NCBI GenBank assembly: GCA_023435025.1
Contig: JAEYSE010000022.1
Location: 52,086 to 116,085 of the forward strand
DNA from: Bacillota bacterium
GTDB lineage: Bacteria > Bacillota > Clostridia > Christensenellales > CAG-138
Length of the DNA stretch: 64,000 nt
Reading direction: 5' to 3'
Shown here: positions 42,188 through 50,823 of the stretch, one piece after another
Numbering within the stretch: the stretch's first letter is position 1
Layout: every line of letters begins with the position of its first letter
Position numbers and translations under genes: made by a program
Notes under the pieces: generated by a model
Seen by the model: only the letters and a program-made list of their open reading frames with translations
What the model was told of the DNA's origin: nothing
Databases searched by the model: none

Positions 42188-42967
42188 ATGTTTCCGTTTT
42201 TCACCATATTCGGCCACCCCATCCCCATGTACGGGCTGATGATCGCATGCGGCGCGGCATTGGGCGTATTGCGTGCGGTTTATTCCCCGCGCAACCGGGA
42301 TATCCCGCGGCAGGATATCTTTTTTAGCGCATGCTATGCGGGCGTCGGCGTGTTCATTGGCGCAAAGCTTTTATACCTTCTGATCACGCTGCCTCAACTG
42401 CTGCTCCGACCGGATGCGCCAAAACCCAGCCTTGCCCTTATCGCCACCCTGTTTTCTGGTGGATTTGTGTTCTACGGCGGGGTATTTGGGGCGCTCTTCT
42501 TTCTGCACCTCTATACGCGAAAATACAAGCTGCCGTACATGAGAACAATGGAGACGCTTGTCCCTTCCATACCGCTCATACACGCCATGGGTCGCTTGGG
42601 ATGCTTCTTTGCGGGCTGCTGCTACGGCATGCCGGTTGCACCGCCCTGGGGTGTGACGTTCAAGGCCGGTTCCGCCGCTCCCTCCGGCGTTTCCTTGCTT
42701 CCAGTGCAGCTCTATGAAGCGGGGCTAAATCTCATTCTGTTTATCCTTTTGCTGCTGTACGCAAAAAAACGCCCCGCAGAAGGCAAGCTGCTTGGCCTAT
42801 ATCTTGCAGGCTACGCATGCATCCGCTTTTTCCTGGAGTTTTTCCGGTATGACGCGGCACGCGGCATGATACTTGGCCTTTCCACCTCGCAATGGATCAG
42901 CATCCTCTTGCTCCCTGTTGGGATTATTCTGCTCACACGTAAACAGCGCGGCGAAGAAGCGCAGTAA
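42188..42967 (+). CDS. lgt: Prolipoprotein diacylglyceryl transferase
   Basis: The 259-residue membrane enzyme moves diacylglycerol from phosphatidylglycerol to the Cys of prolipoprotein lipoboxes. The Lgt signature is seen as HAMGRLGCFFAGCCYGMP near residue 132, and GGFVFYGGVFGALF and the C-terminal CIRFFLEFFRYD also fit. About seven helices are predicted. It is needed by the lipoproteins encoded in this window, such as the ABC binding protein and probably the sortase. AAAGGAG precedes the ATG. Confidence 0.93.
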   Translation: MFPFFTIFGHPIPMYGLMIACGAALGVLRAVYSPRNRDIPRQDIFFSACYAGVGVFIGAKLLYLLITLPQLLLRPDAPKPSLALIATLFSGGFVFYGGVFGALFFLHLYTRKYKLPYMRTMETLVPSIPLIHAMGRLGCFFAGCCYGMPVAPPWGVTFKAGSAAPSGVSLLPVQLYEAGLNLILFILLLLYAKKRPAEGKLLGLYLAGYACIRFFLEFFRYDAARGMILGLSTSQWISILLLPVGIILLTRKQRGEEAQ

Positions 42968-43078
42968 AAGTAAATCTTTTCGCATCCTTTATACGGCCCG
43001 AACATAGGCCATATAATTGCCAAAAAAGCAGGAACGTTGAAGTCTCTGGCCCCACAGTTCGCAATGGTGGCATATGCT

Positions 43079-43231
43079 CCCTTGCCCACTGGGACTTCGC
43101 CGCCACTTCTTCCGCCACAGGCTTAGGGCCGTTATGGCCCTAGCCCCATCTCCGGGAACGCATAGGGCGTTCCCGACGAGGGGATTTCCAAGGGATGTGT
43201 CCCTCTGGGTGGGGTGCAAGGGTGAAGTCCC
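43079..43231 (+). other. Structured intergenic element upstream of the MFS transporter
   Basis: Two pairs of complementary arms are interleaved: CCCTTGC (43079-43085) with GCAAGGG (43216-43222), and GGGACTTC (43091-43098) with GAAGTCCC (43224-43231). This is a pseudoknot-like or mutually exclusive topology. Internal hairpins TAGGGCC/GGCCCTA (about 43124-43142) and CGGGAACGC/GCGTTCCCG (about 43153-43175) add structure. It lies in a 389-bp gap without a gene. Imperfect 23-nt direct repeats flank it at 42993-43015 and 43258-43280. Confidence 0.5.
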
Positions 43232-43356
43232 TGAAAAAAAGCTTATCGAGAAGCTACACGGCCCGTACATGGGTCGTATATACTTTATACAGGCAGCGTT
43301 ATATAATAGAAACAGGCATTTTCCATATCTATTATCCGTATCCAAGGAGGACGAAT

Positions 43357-44640
43357 ATGCAGCTAAACTATAAGCGCACCATTCTGGTAGGGCTTGCTTT
43401 CCTGTCAATATCCGCGTTCTGGCAGCTGTACGACAGCATCATCCCGCTGATACTGCGGGATACGTTCGGCCTGGGGGATACGGTCTCCGGCTTCATCATG
43501 TCAGTAGATAACATACTTGCGCTCTTTATGTTGCCGCTGTTTGGCGCGTTGAGCGACAGGGCGGGCAAACGCATGCCTTTTATTTTACTGGGTACGGCCG
43601 CCGCAGTAGTTTTCATGATTGCCGTCCCGCTCACCGCACAGACCAAATCGCTCCCGCTGTTCTTTGTGGCGCTGGGCTTTGTGCTGCTTTCCATGGGCTG
43701 CTACCGCTCCCCCGCCGTAGCGCTGATGCCGGACGTAACACCCAAACCGCAGCGCAGCAAGGCCAATGCGATCATCAACCTCATGGGCGCTTTGGGCGGC
43801 GTGTATACGCTTGGCATGATCCCCCTGTTGACCAGCAAGCAAGACGTTTCCGGCAATTATATCGCCGTATTCCTCGCAGTCGCTGCTTTGATGATAGTGG
43901 CGGTGACGGTACTTCGCCTTACCATACCGGAAAAAAAGCTTGTAGAGAATATGCGGGCAATCAACTACGGCGTGGACCCGGCCGAGGAAGTGAAGCCCAT
44001 GGAGGAACAGGGCAATGAAAAGCTGCCGCCCGCCGTCATGCGAAGCCTGATACTCATACTGGTTTCCGTATCGCTCTGGTTCATGGGTTATAACGCAGTG
44101 ACCACGGCCTTCACGAAGTATGCCACCCAGGTGTGGGGGCAAAATGTTGGCCAGGCTACCACTTGCCTGCTTGTAGCCACTGTGGGCGCTGTGGTCTCCT
44201 ACATCCCCATAGGGTTCATCGCGTCTAAGATAGGCCGCAAAAAGACGATACTCATCGGCATTGTGCTGCTTAGCGCCTGCTTTGCGTCCGGCGCGTTCGT
44301 GGCGGAACGGTTCTCGCCCGCGCTGTACGGCATGTTCGCGCTCGTCGGCTTCGCATGGGCGGCAATCAATGTAAACAGTTACCCCATGGTGGTGGAAATC
44401 AGCCGTTACGGTGATATTGGAAAATATACCGGGTATTACTACATATTCTCCATGGCAGCGCAGATCGTGACGCCCATACTCTCTGGCGCGCTTTTGGAGC
44501 ATGTGGGCTATCATACGCTGTTCCCCTACGCGGCCATTATGGTAGCGCTGGCCTTTATCACCATGAGCCTGACCCGTCACGGAGACAATAAGCCCCGGGA
44601 GAAAGGCTCCAAGCTTGAAGCGTTCGATGTGGACGATTGA
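43357..44640 (+). CDS. MFS transporter (SLC45-like, sugar porter type)
   Basis: The 427-residue protein has 12 predicted helices. The first helix pair is TILVGLAFLSISAFWQLYDSIIPLILRDTFGLGDTVSGFIMSVDNI, followed by the A motif GALSDRAGKR. The region VGFAWAAINVNSYPMVVEIS resembles sucrose/maltose H+ symporters of the SLC45/GPH-like group. The substrate is probably a sugar, but that is inference. I chose ATG 43357, with AAGGAGG seven bases before it; a longer frame would run through the structured upstream element. A terminator follows at 44661. Confidence 0.88.
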   Translation: MQLNYKRTILVGLAFLSISAFWQLYDSIIPLILRDTFGLGDTVSGFIMSVDNILALFMLPLFGALSDRAGKRMPFILLGTAAAVVFMIAVPLTAQTKSLPLFFVALGFVLLSMGCYRSPAVALMPDVTPKPQRSKANAIINLMGALGGVYTLGMIPLLTSKQDVSGNYIAVFLAVAALMIVAVTVLRLTIPEKKLVENMRAINYGVDPAEEVKPMEEQGNEKLPPAVMRSLILILVSVSLWFMGYNAVTTAFTKYATQVWGQNVGQATTCLLVATVGAVVSYIPIGFIASKIGRKKTILIGIVLLSACFASGAFVAERFSPALYGMFALVGFAWAAINVNSYPMVVEISRYGDIGKYTGYYYIFSMAAQIVTPILSGALLEHVGYHTLFPYAAIMVALAFITMSLTRHGDNKPREKGSKLEAFDVDD

Positions 44641-44660
44641 GCCTAAATAGATCGATATTG

Positions 44661-44686
44661 AACGGAGGGCTGCGCCCTCCGTTTTC
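44661..44686 (+). terminator. Terminator after the MFS transporter gene
   Basis: ACGGAGGGC and GCCCTCCGT pair perfectly around TGC and are followed by TTTC. Confidence 0.75.
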
Positions 44687-44826
44687 ATGCGCAGAGATAC
44701 AGCCCTTTCACCCTGCGTTCACAACAATGCGCCTGCCGGTATGATATACTAAAGGCAGGAAACACCCTGATTAATAACACCGGAGCGTGGGTATCTTACA
44801 GGCAACCAGAATATTGGAGGAAGAAT

Positions 44827-45939
44827 ATGCTGGAAGTAAGAACAGCCGTATTAAACGACAAAGAAGCGTACCGGGAACTATGGCGCATCTGCTTCGGGGA
44901 TTCGGAGCAGTTTATGGACTGGTTCTTTTCCGAACGCTATTTCCCCGAGTACTCCTCCTGCCTGCTGGAGGACGGCGTGATGATGAGCGCGCTGCAAAGC
45001 TACCCGCTGCATGTGCGCATCCGCAATCGCATACTCCCCGCTTCCATGCTCACAGGGGTCTCCACGCACCCAGAACGCAGCGGGCTGGGGTATATGAAGC
45101 AGATATTCCTGCACCACATGCAACGCGTGCGCTCGTTCCATATCCCAATCGTCATCCATACCCCGGCGCATCTGACCACGTTTTTTTCACGCGGTCATTA
45201 CCCTGCGACGGATACGCTGCACCTGACGCTACAGAACGCACGCCATGCCGCCCTGCCCGAGGGTATTTCCCGGCAGGATTTGTACCATGGCCTTGGCATG
45301 CTGCAGGTTTGTTACCAGAAGGCAACCGCGCGCTACTCCGGCTGCGTTTCCCGCACGGTGGCGGATTTCGCCTATAAAATGCGGGATTACGCCTCAGACG
45401 GGGCGCTCTGCCTGGTTCGAAGGGAAGGTGCCGACGTGCTGGGCTACTGCGTGTACTATGTAACGGTTGACCGCGTGCACGCGGAAGAGTGCTTTGCATT
45501 GAACGAGGAAACGCTTACTATGCTTCTAAACGCGCTCTCTTTTGAGGCTGCAGGCCGGGAGCTGCACGTGAAGCTGCCGCCGGATTCGCCTGCTCATCTG
45601 AATGGCGCAACATTTGAAATACTCCCCCAAGGGGTGATGGGCATTGCGGACGTATCCGAGGCGCTCAAAGCGATCATCGGGGATGATTCTTTTGTATTTG
45701 AAGTGACGGATACGACCGTACCTGAGAACGCGGGCGTATGGGACGGCGCTGGAAACCTAACAGACCGCGCCCCGCAGATTCGCTTAGAAGCCGGGCGGCT
45801 GGGCCAGTTTTTATGCGGTTACCGATCCATTGCGGAGCTTGCTGCAAACGGTGAAGCGGAAATTCTTGACCCGGAGAGCGCACAAGCGCTGGACCGCTCC
45901 TTTCCAAAGGAGGCTTGCTTTATTACGGATGAGTATTGA
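44827..45939 (+). CDS. Eis-like GNAT acetyltransferase with C-terminal SCP2 domain
   Basis: The 370-residue protein has the three-part layout of the Eis family. An N-terminal GNAT domain contains MLTGVSTHPERSGLGYMKQIFLHHM, the acetyl-CoA loop. A second degenerate GNAT domain follows, and the SCP2-like C-terminus ends with RLEAGRLGQFLCGYRSIAELAANGEAEI. Eis enzymes acetylate amines on aminoglycosides, proteins or polyamines. TTGGAGG precedes the ATG. The next gene starts about 90 nt later and may have its own promoter. Confidence 0.82.
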   Translation: MLEVRTAVLNDKEAYRELWRICFGDSEQFMDWFFSERYFPEYSSCLLEDGVMMSALQSYPLHVRIRNRILPASMLTGVSTHPERSGLGYMKQIFLHHMQRVRSFHIPIVIHTPAHLTTFFSRGHYPATDTLHLTLQNARHAALPEGISRQDLYHGLGMLQVCYQKATARYSGCVSRTVADFAYKMRDYASDGALCLVRREGADVLGYCVYYVTVDRVHAEECFALNEETLTMLLNALSFEAAGRELHVKLPPDSPAHLNGATFEILPQGVMGIADVSEALKAIIGDDSFVFEVTDTTVPENAGVWDGAGNLTDRAPQIRLEAGRLGQFLCGYRSIAELAANGEAEILDPESAQALDRSFPKEACFITDEY

Positions 45940-46027
45940 CACGAATGTTTGTACAATGCTTACGCCCATTGTTGGCATTGCGCGATATGCGGGTTGTAGT
46001 GTACAATATTAGTCCGGTGGAGGAGAT

Positions 46028-46777
46028 ATGGGGGATAGCTATACCGCTTTAGCAAAAGTATACGATGCTTTGATGCGGGATGTGGACTATGACGAATGGG
46101 CCGCATACCTGAATGGCTTTCTCCTTCGCGCCGAGATGCGCGGCGCCGCAATTGTGGACTGCGCCTGCGGCACCGGCCAGCTTTCCGTTCGGCTTGCGCG
46201 GCATGGTCATGTTGTTACCGGCATTGACCGGTCCGAAGCTATGCTGTATCAGGCTGCCGAAAACGCGCGGCTTTGCGGGCTTTCAATCCCGTTTGTGCAG
46301 CAGGATATGAAGAAGCTCCGGCTCCATAAACAAGTGGACGCCATTATATCTGCGTGCGACGGCGTAAATTACCTGCTTTCCGCTTCGGAAACCCGTGCGT
46401 TTTTCAAGGCCGCCCACGCCGCATTGAAGCCCGGCGGCATGCTTTTGTTTGACGTTAGCAGCCGATATAAGCTAGAGCATGTGTTGGGATGCAACACGTT
46501 CGGGGAAGCGGAAGACGCCTGCGTATACCTGTGGAAAAACAGTTACGACGCAGCCTCGCACCTGTGCGAGATGCAATTGGCACTCTTTCTTTCAAACGGA
46601 AGCCTGTACGAGCGGTTTGACGAGAGGCACGTGCAGCGCGCTCACTCCGTTCGGGAACTGACAAATTGGCTGGAGGATTCAGGTTTTTTAGACGTTCGGG
46701 CATACGAGGCGTTTACGCTTCACGCACCGAAGGATACGACTGAACGCATCCAGTTTGCCGCGGTAAAACCGCAATAA
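46028..46777 (+). CDS. Class I SAM-dependent methyltransferase
   Basis: The 249-residue protein has the SAM-binding motif I VDCACGTGQLSVRLARHGHVVTGID (residues about 39-63). FVQQDMKKLRL, AIISACDGVNYLL and LKPGGMLLFDVSS mark motifs II-III. The start YTALAKVYDALMRDVDYDEWA is typical of a clostridial methyltransferase family often encoded near hslO. The substrate is unknown. GGTGGAGGAG precedes the ATG. It is probably cotranscribed with hslO, 71 nt downstream. Confidence 0.88.
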   Translation: MGDSYTALAKVYDALMRDVDYDEWAAYLNGFLLRAEMRGAAIVDCACGTGQLSVRLARHGHVVTGIDRSEAMLYQAAENARLCGLSIPFVQQDMKKLRLHKQVDAIISACDGVNYLLSASETRAFFKAAHAALKPGGMLLFDVSSRYKLEHVLGCNTFGEAEDACVYLWKNSYDAASHLCEMQLALFLSNGSLYERFDERHVQRAHSVRELTNWLEDSGFLDVRAYEAFTLHAPKDTTERIQFAAVKPQ

Positions 46778-46848
46778 AAAGAAATGCGTTAGGACAGTGC
46801 AATGCTGCCCTCTGCGCGACTATATTAGGTAATATCTAAGGAAGAAAA

Positions 46849-47745
46849 ATGCAACAGAAGGATACGATAGTTCAGGCCTTGCTGATGGGCGGCACCATAC
46901 GGGTAACGGCGATTTCAGGCAAAATCATGGTTGACGAAGCCCGCAGGGTACATTCGCTTTCCCGCGTATGTACAGCGGCATTGGGACGTCAGCTGATGGC
47001 CACCGCCATGATGGCGGCACAGTTAAAACATGCGGAGGAAAGCCTCACCACCATACTGCGCGGCAACGGCCCCGCAGGCAATCTCGTTTGTACCGGCCGG
47101 TTTCAAGCCCGTGTAAAAGGCTACGTGGCGAACCCGGACGTGGAATTGCCCTTAAAACCCTCCGGAAAGCTGGATGTTTCCGGCGTAGTGGGGAGCACGG
47201 GCAAACTGACCGTGGTACGCGACCTTTCCCTGCGCGAACCATACGTGGGCGAGGTCAACCTCATTTCCGGCGAGGTGGCGGAGGATTTCGCGCAATATTT
47301 TGCCATAAGCGAACAGCAGCCCAGCCTTGTGTATCTGGGCGTGCGTATGCGTCCCGAGGACGGAACCGTACTTGCAGCTAGCGGCCTGTTTGCCCAGCCT
47401 TTGCCCGGCTGCCCCGAGGAAGATCTGCTGCTGCTGCAGGAAAAGGCGGCGCAAATTGAGTCCCTTTCCATAAAGCTGGAAGAGGGCAAGTCGCTTGAAG
47501 CCGTTCTTAAAGAACTGTTTTCTGACATGGAACTGGAACTGACCGGAGGGCTTTCGCCCGTCTGGGAGTGCGACTGCAGCGTAGAGCGTACGGAGCGCGC
47601 ACTCATCGCGCTGGGGCGCGAAGAATTGACGGATATGATTGAGCAGGACGGCGGAGCGGAGCTTACCTGCCAGTTCTGCAGGAAGACCTACGCGTTTGAT
47701 GCGCAGGCGCTAACTTCCCTGCTCAGGGAAGCCGGCGGCGCTTAA
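46849..47745 (+). CDS. hslO: Redox-regulated chaperone Hsp33
   Basis: The 298-residue protein is a full-length Hsp33. The N-terminal core has MATAMMAAQLKHAEESLTTILRGNGPAGNLVCTG. The C-terminal zinc-binding redox switch has the four Cys residues in WECDCS and LTCQFCRKTY. Oxidation releases zinc and turns the protein into a holdase that protects unfolding proteins. It fits the oxidative-stress genes elsewhere in the window. AAGGAAG lies before the ATG. Confidence 0.95.
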   Translation: MQQKDTIVQALLMGGTIRVTAISGKIMVDEARRVHSLSRVCTAALGRQLMATAMMAAQLKHAEESLTTILRGNGPAGNLVCTGRFQARVKGYVANPDVELPLKPSGKLDVSGVVGSTGKLTVVRDLSLREPYVGEVNLISGEVAEDFAQYFAISEQQPSLVYLGVRMRPEDGTVLAASGLFAQPLPGCPEEDLLLLQEKAAQIESLSIKLEEGKSLEAVLKELFSDMELELTGGLSPVWECDCSVERTERALIALGREELTDMIEQDGGAELTCQFCRKTYAFDAQALTSLLREAGGA

Positions 47746-47771
47746 ACTCTGCAGGCAATAGGAGAAGCGGT

Positions 47772-49484
47772 ATGCACAAAGACAATAAAAAGCGCATCGG
47801 AAGAATCATTCCGTTCGAACGGGACGGGGCTTTTTTCCTGCGCCGCGGGTCGGAACGGCTGGACCGCAACGACCTGATTGAAGCCATCGGCTACTATCAT
47901 CAGGCATACCGGCGCGATCCTGAAAATGTGGAAATTCATCTTGCCATTGCCGAAGTCCTTACTGAAATGCACCGGTATGAAGAAAGCAACCGCATGCTGT
48001 TTCCGCTGCTCTCCCGTACGGAAAGCCCGGCGGAGTGCTTCTTTGGCATTGCCTGCAACTTCTTGGGGCTGCAGGAATTTTCCCACGCGCACGATAGCCT
48101 GGAAAGCTACCTGGCGCTGGATCCGGACGGCGAATATGTGGCCGATGCGCTCGACATGCTGGATGTGATTGAGGACGAAAACATGCTCTACAGCATGCCC
48201 GGCGTGCAACCGCCCGAAGAACGGGATGCTTTGAACGCCTGCGCGCGGGGGCGGCAACTTCTAGAGAACGGCCGCATGGACGAAGCCGTGAAGCTGCTAA
48301 GCGAGGCCGCAAAAAAGCATAAAGAATTTTTGTTTGTGCGCAGCAACCTCGCGCTCGCTTATTTTTGCAAGCGGGATTTCAGGCACGCCATGGAAAGCAT
48401 CAAAACCGTGCTGGAAGAAGCCCCGGGCGATGTGCAGGCGCACTGCAACCTGCTTCTGTTTTTGCATGCCGCCAAGGACGACACGGGCGTTTCGCGCGAA
48501 ATGGAGTTTCTGCTTGGTTCCAACACGGAGGACCCGCAGGACTGGAACCGCATGGCCGTTGTGTTTATGGAGCTTGGCCGCATGCAGGAGGCACTCTCTG
48601 TACTAAAAAAGCTGCAGGTAGTATTCCCCTATGATGAGGGGACGCTGCACCGCATGGCCGTATGCCGCTACCATCTAGGGCAGTACCGGCAGGCACAGGC
48701 CTGCTACGACAGGCTGTTAAAAATTGATCCGCAGGATACCATCGCCGCGTATTACCGGCGCGTTTGCCACCGCGCGGCGGAGGGTAAGCCGGAACATATC
48801 GACTGGCTGTACCATTACCAAGTACCCTACTTGGAAGTGCTTACACGCGTGCGTCAAATCAACGAGTTCAGCCGCCAGCCCACCGAGGCGCTAAAGCAGC
48901 GCTGGGCGACGGATGAATCCTTCCGCACGCTGTTTGTGTGGAGCCTCCGTCTACCCGAATCTACCGCCAAGCGTGCCGTCTTGTCGTTGATTGCAGGCTT
49001 TGGGGACCAGGAAGCGGAACGCGTGCTACGCCGGTTCCAACTGGACCAGCTTCAGCCCGATTCGGTCAAGCAGGACGTATTTGCCATGCTAAAGCATATG
49101 AACGCGCAGGAGCCGTATATCGCCTACATCAACGGACGGCTGGTACAAAGCCGCGTGAGCATACGCGCATTCGATAAGGGCAAGCGCCTCCCCGCCCCCT
49201 ATCAGCGGGCTTTGGAGCTCGCCATGGCCAACATGCAGGGCGAGCGTTCCACGGATTGCATTATGGAAGCTGCGGAGCTGTTCTCCAAATATGTGAAAAA
49301 CACGGGCGGGCTCCCGCAGTTGAAAGAGCAGCAGGTGCACGCGCTTGCGGCGGCACTTGAATACATTGCCTGCCGTAGCCGCTCGGAAGATGCAACAAAG
49401 ACGCAGTTGGCCACCGCCTATGGCATCTCCATGGTACGGCTCAACAACGCCATAAGCAAGCTGCTGCGCGTATTAGAAGAGTAA
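47772..49484 (+). CDS. TPR-repeat protein with C-terminal helix-turn-helix-like segment
   Basis: The 570-residue protein has TPR-type helix pairs in its first 350 residues (for example NDLIEAIGYYHQAYRRDPENVEIHLAIAEVL and GQYRQAQACYDRLLKIDPQDTIAAYY). A helical C-terminal part follows without clear repeats. Its end, LAAALEYIACRSRSEDATKTQLATAYGISMVRLNNAISKLLRVL, looks like a helix-turn-helix of the cyclin-box or sigma-region-4 kind. It probably scaffolds a complex; the partner is unknown. GGAGAAGCGGT precedes the ATG, and it lies 26 nt after hslO. Confidence 0.82.
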   Translation: MHKDNKKRIGRIIPFERDGAFFLRRGSERLDRNDLIEAIGYYHQAYRRDPENVEIHLAIAEVLTEMHRYEESNRMLFPLLSRTESPAECFFGIACNFLGLQEFSHAHDSLESYLALDPDGEYVADALDMLDVIEDENMLYSMPGVQPPEERDALNACARGRQLLENGRMDEAVKLLSEAAKKHKEFLFVRSNLALAYFCKRDFRHAMESIKTVLEEAPGDVQAHCNLLLFLHAAKDDTGVSREMEFLLGSNTEDPQDWNRMAVVFMELGRMQEALSVLKKLQVVFPYDEGTLHRMAVCRYHLGQYRQAQACYDRLLKIDPQDTIAAYYRRVCHRAAEGKPEHIDWLYHYQVPYLEVLTRVRQINEFSRQPTEALKQRWATDESFRTLFVWSLRLPESTAKRAVLSLIAGFGDQEAERVLRRFQLDQLQPDSVKQDVFAMLKHMNAQEPYIAYINGRLVQSRVSIRAFDKGKRLPAPYQRALELAMANMQGERSTDCIMEAAELFSKYVKNTGGLPQLKEQQVHALAAALEYIACRSRSEDATKTQLATAYGISMVRLNNAISKLLRVLEE

Positions 49485-49549
49485 GGCGCAGCATTCTAAT
49501 AAAAAGAAACCAAATTGGTTGCTGTAACGAACCGCACAAAGGAGTACGA

Positions 49550-50656
49550 ATGCAATTTATCGCCACCTGCAAACTGGGGCTGGAGTCCATCGTCGCAATG
49601 GAACTGCGCGCGCTTCACATTACCGTGGACGAGGTACTGGACGCGCGCGTGCTGTTTTCCGGGGACGATCTTACGCTGACCCGCGCGCTTTTATGGCTGC
49701 GCTGTGCCGAGCGCGTGCTGCTTGTGGTAGGCAGCTTCCCTGCGACAAGCTTTGACGAGCTGTTTGAAGGAGTCAAGGCGCTGCCCTGGAAGCAATATTT
49801 GAAGCGCGACGCCAACATCCACGTCAACGGCAAATCCGCCAAGAGCGCGCTGTTCAGCGTATCCGACTGCCAGAGCATCACTAAAAAGGCAATCGTGGAA
49901 AGCCTGCGCCAGAGCTACCGTACGCAGTTGCTACCCGAAACCGGGGACGAAGTAATCGTGGAAGTAGGGTTGTTTCGGGATGTGGCCACGCTCGCGCTTG
50001 ACGCCTGCGGCGCGGGGCTTTCTCGCCGGGGCTACCGTACATGGAATGTGGCGGCACCTTTAGCCGAATCGCTCGCCGCTGGTATACTGCTGTTATCCCG
50101 CTACCGCAATGGCGTGCCGCTTATAGACCCGATGTGCGGCTCGGGCACATTCCCCATAGAAGCCGCAATGATCGCGCAGCGCCGCGCACCCGGGCTTTCC
50201 CGGGAGTTTGCGGCGGAAAATTGGCACTTCCTTTCCCCCGGCGCGTTTCAGGCTGCCAAGGAGGAAGCGCAGGATTTGATCGACATGACGCCAGTAGACA
50301 TTGAGGGCAGCGATATCGATGCCCACAGCATAGAGCTTTGCAAGCGCCACGCGAAAAAGGCGGGCGTCATGCTCCGTTGGGCAGTACGTCCGTTGAAGGA
50401 CCTGCCCGCGAAATCAGGCGAAGGACTCATTGCCGTCAACCCGCCCTATGGGGAACGGCTTTTAAACAAAAAAGAGGCGCAAAGCCTGTATCAGGAAATG
50501 CGCCAAGTGTTTTCCCGTCTGCCTGGCTACAAGCAGGCCATCATCACGGCAGACCGCGAGTTTGAGCGCGTGTACGGCCAGCGTGCGGATAAGCGCCGTA
50601 AGCTTACAAACGGCGGCATACCGTGCACGTTGTATCAGTATTTCCCGAAAAATTAA
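49550..50656 (+). CDS. THUMP-domain class I RNA methyltransferase (RlmL/YpsC-like)
   Basis: The 368-residue protein has an N-terminal ferredoxin-like and THUMP domain (residues 1 to about 150, FIATCKLGLESIVAMELRALHI) that binds RNA. The Rossmann methyltransferase domain has DPMCGSGTFPIEAAMIA near residue 190 and the N6-adenine/N2-guanine motif NPPYGER near 300. It is the Gram-positive homologue of RlmL and would methylate a base of 23S rRNA, probably N2 of a guanine. AAAGGAG precedes the ATG at seven bases. A terminator follows at 50661. Confidence 0.92.
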   Translation: MQFIATCKLGLESIVAMELRALHITVDEVLDARVLFSGDDLTLTRALLWLRCAERVLLVVGSFPATSFDELFEGVKALPWKQYLKRDANIHVNGKSAKSALFSVSDCQSITKKAIVESLRQSYRTQLLPETGDEVIVEVGLFRDVATLALDACGAGLSRRGYRTWNVAAPLAESLAAGILLLSRYRNGVPLIDPMCGSGTFPIEAAMIAQRRAPGLSREFAAENWHFLSPGAFQAAKEEAQDLIDMTPVDIEGSDIDAHSIELCKRHAKKAGVMLRWAVRPLKDLPAKSGEGLIAVNPPYGERLLNKKEAQSLYQEMRQVFSRLPGYKQAIITADREFERVYGQRADKRRKLTNGGIPCTLYQYFPKN

Positions 50657-50660
50657 GCCG

Positions 50661-50689
50661 ACAGGCGCGCTGAGGAATAGCGCGCCTGT
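50661..50689 (+). terminator. Terminator after the RNA methyltransferase gene
   Basis: ACAGGCGCGCT and AGCGCGCCTGT pair perfectly around GAGGAAT, just after the stop codon. Confidence 0.7.
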
Positions 50690-50823
50690 GTTACTATAAT
50701 AGGGTCTGCATACTACGCCGTAGCCGCTTCATCTCTGAACTTTACTGCACTTCTGTTTTGTAATATAGTCAATATATGGAGTAATAAGCAAGTCTCAGAT
50801 GCGTTTAGGAAAGGAGCATTCCC

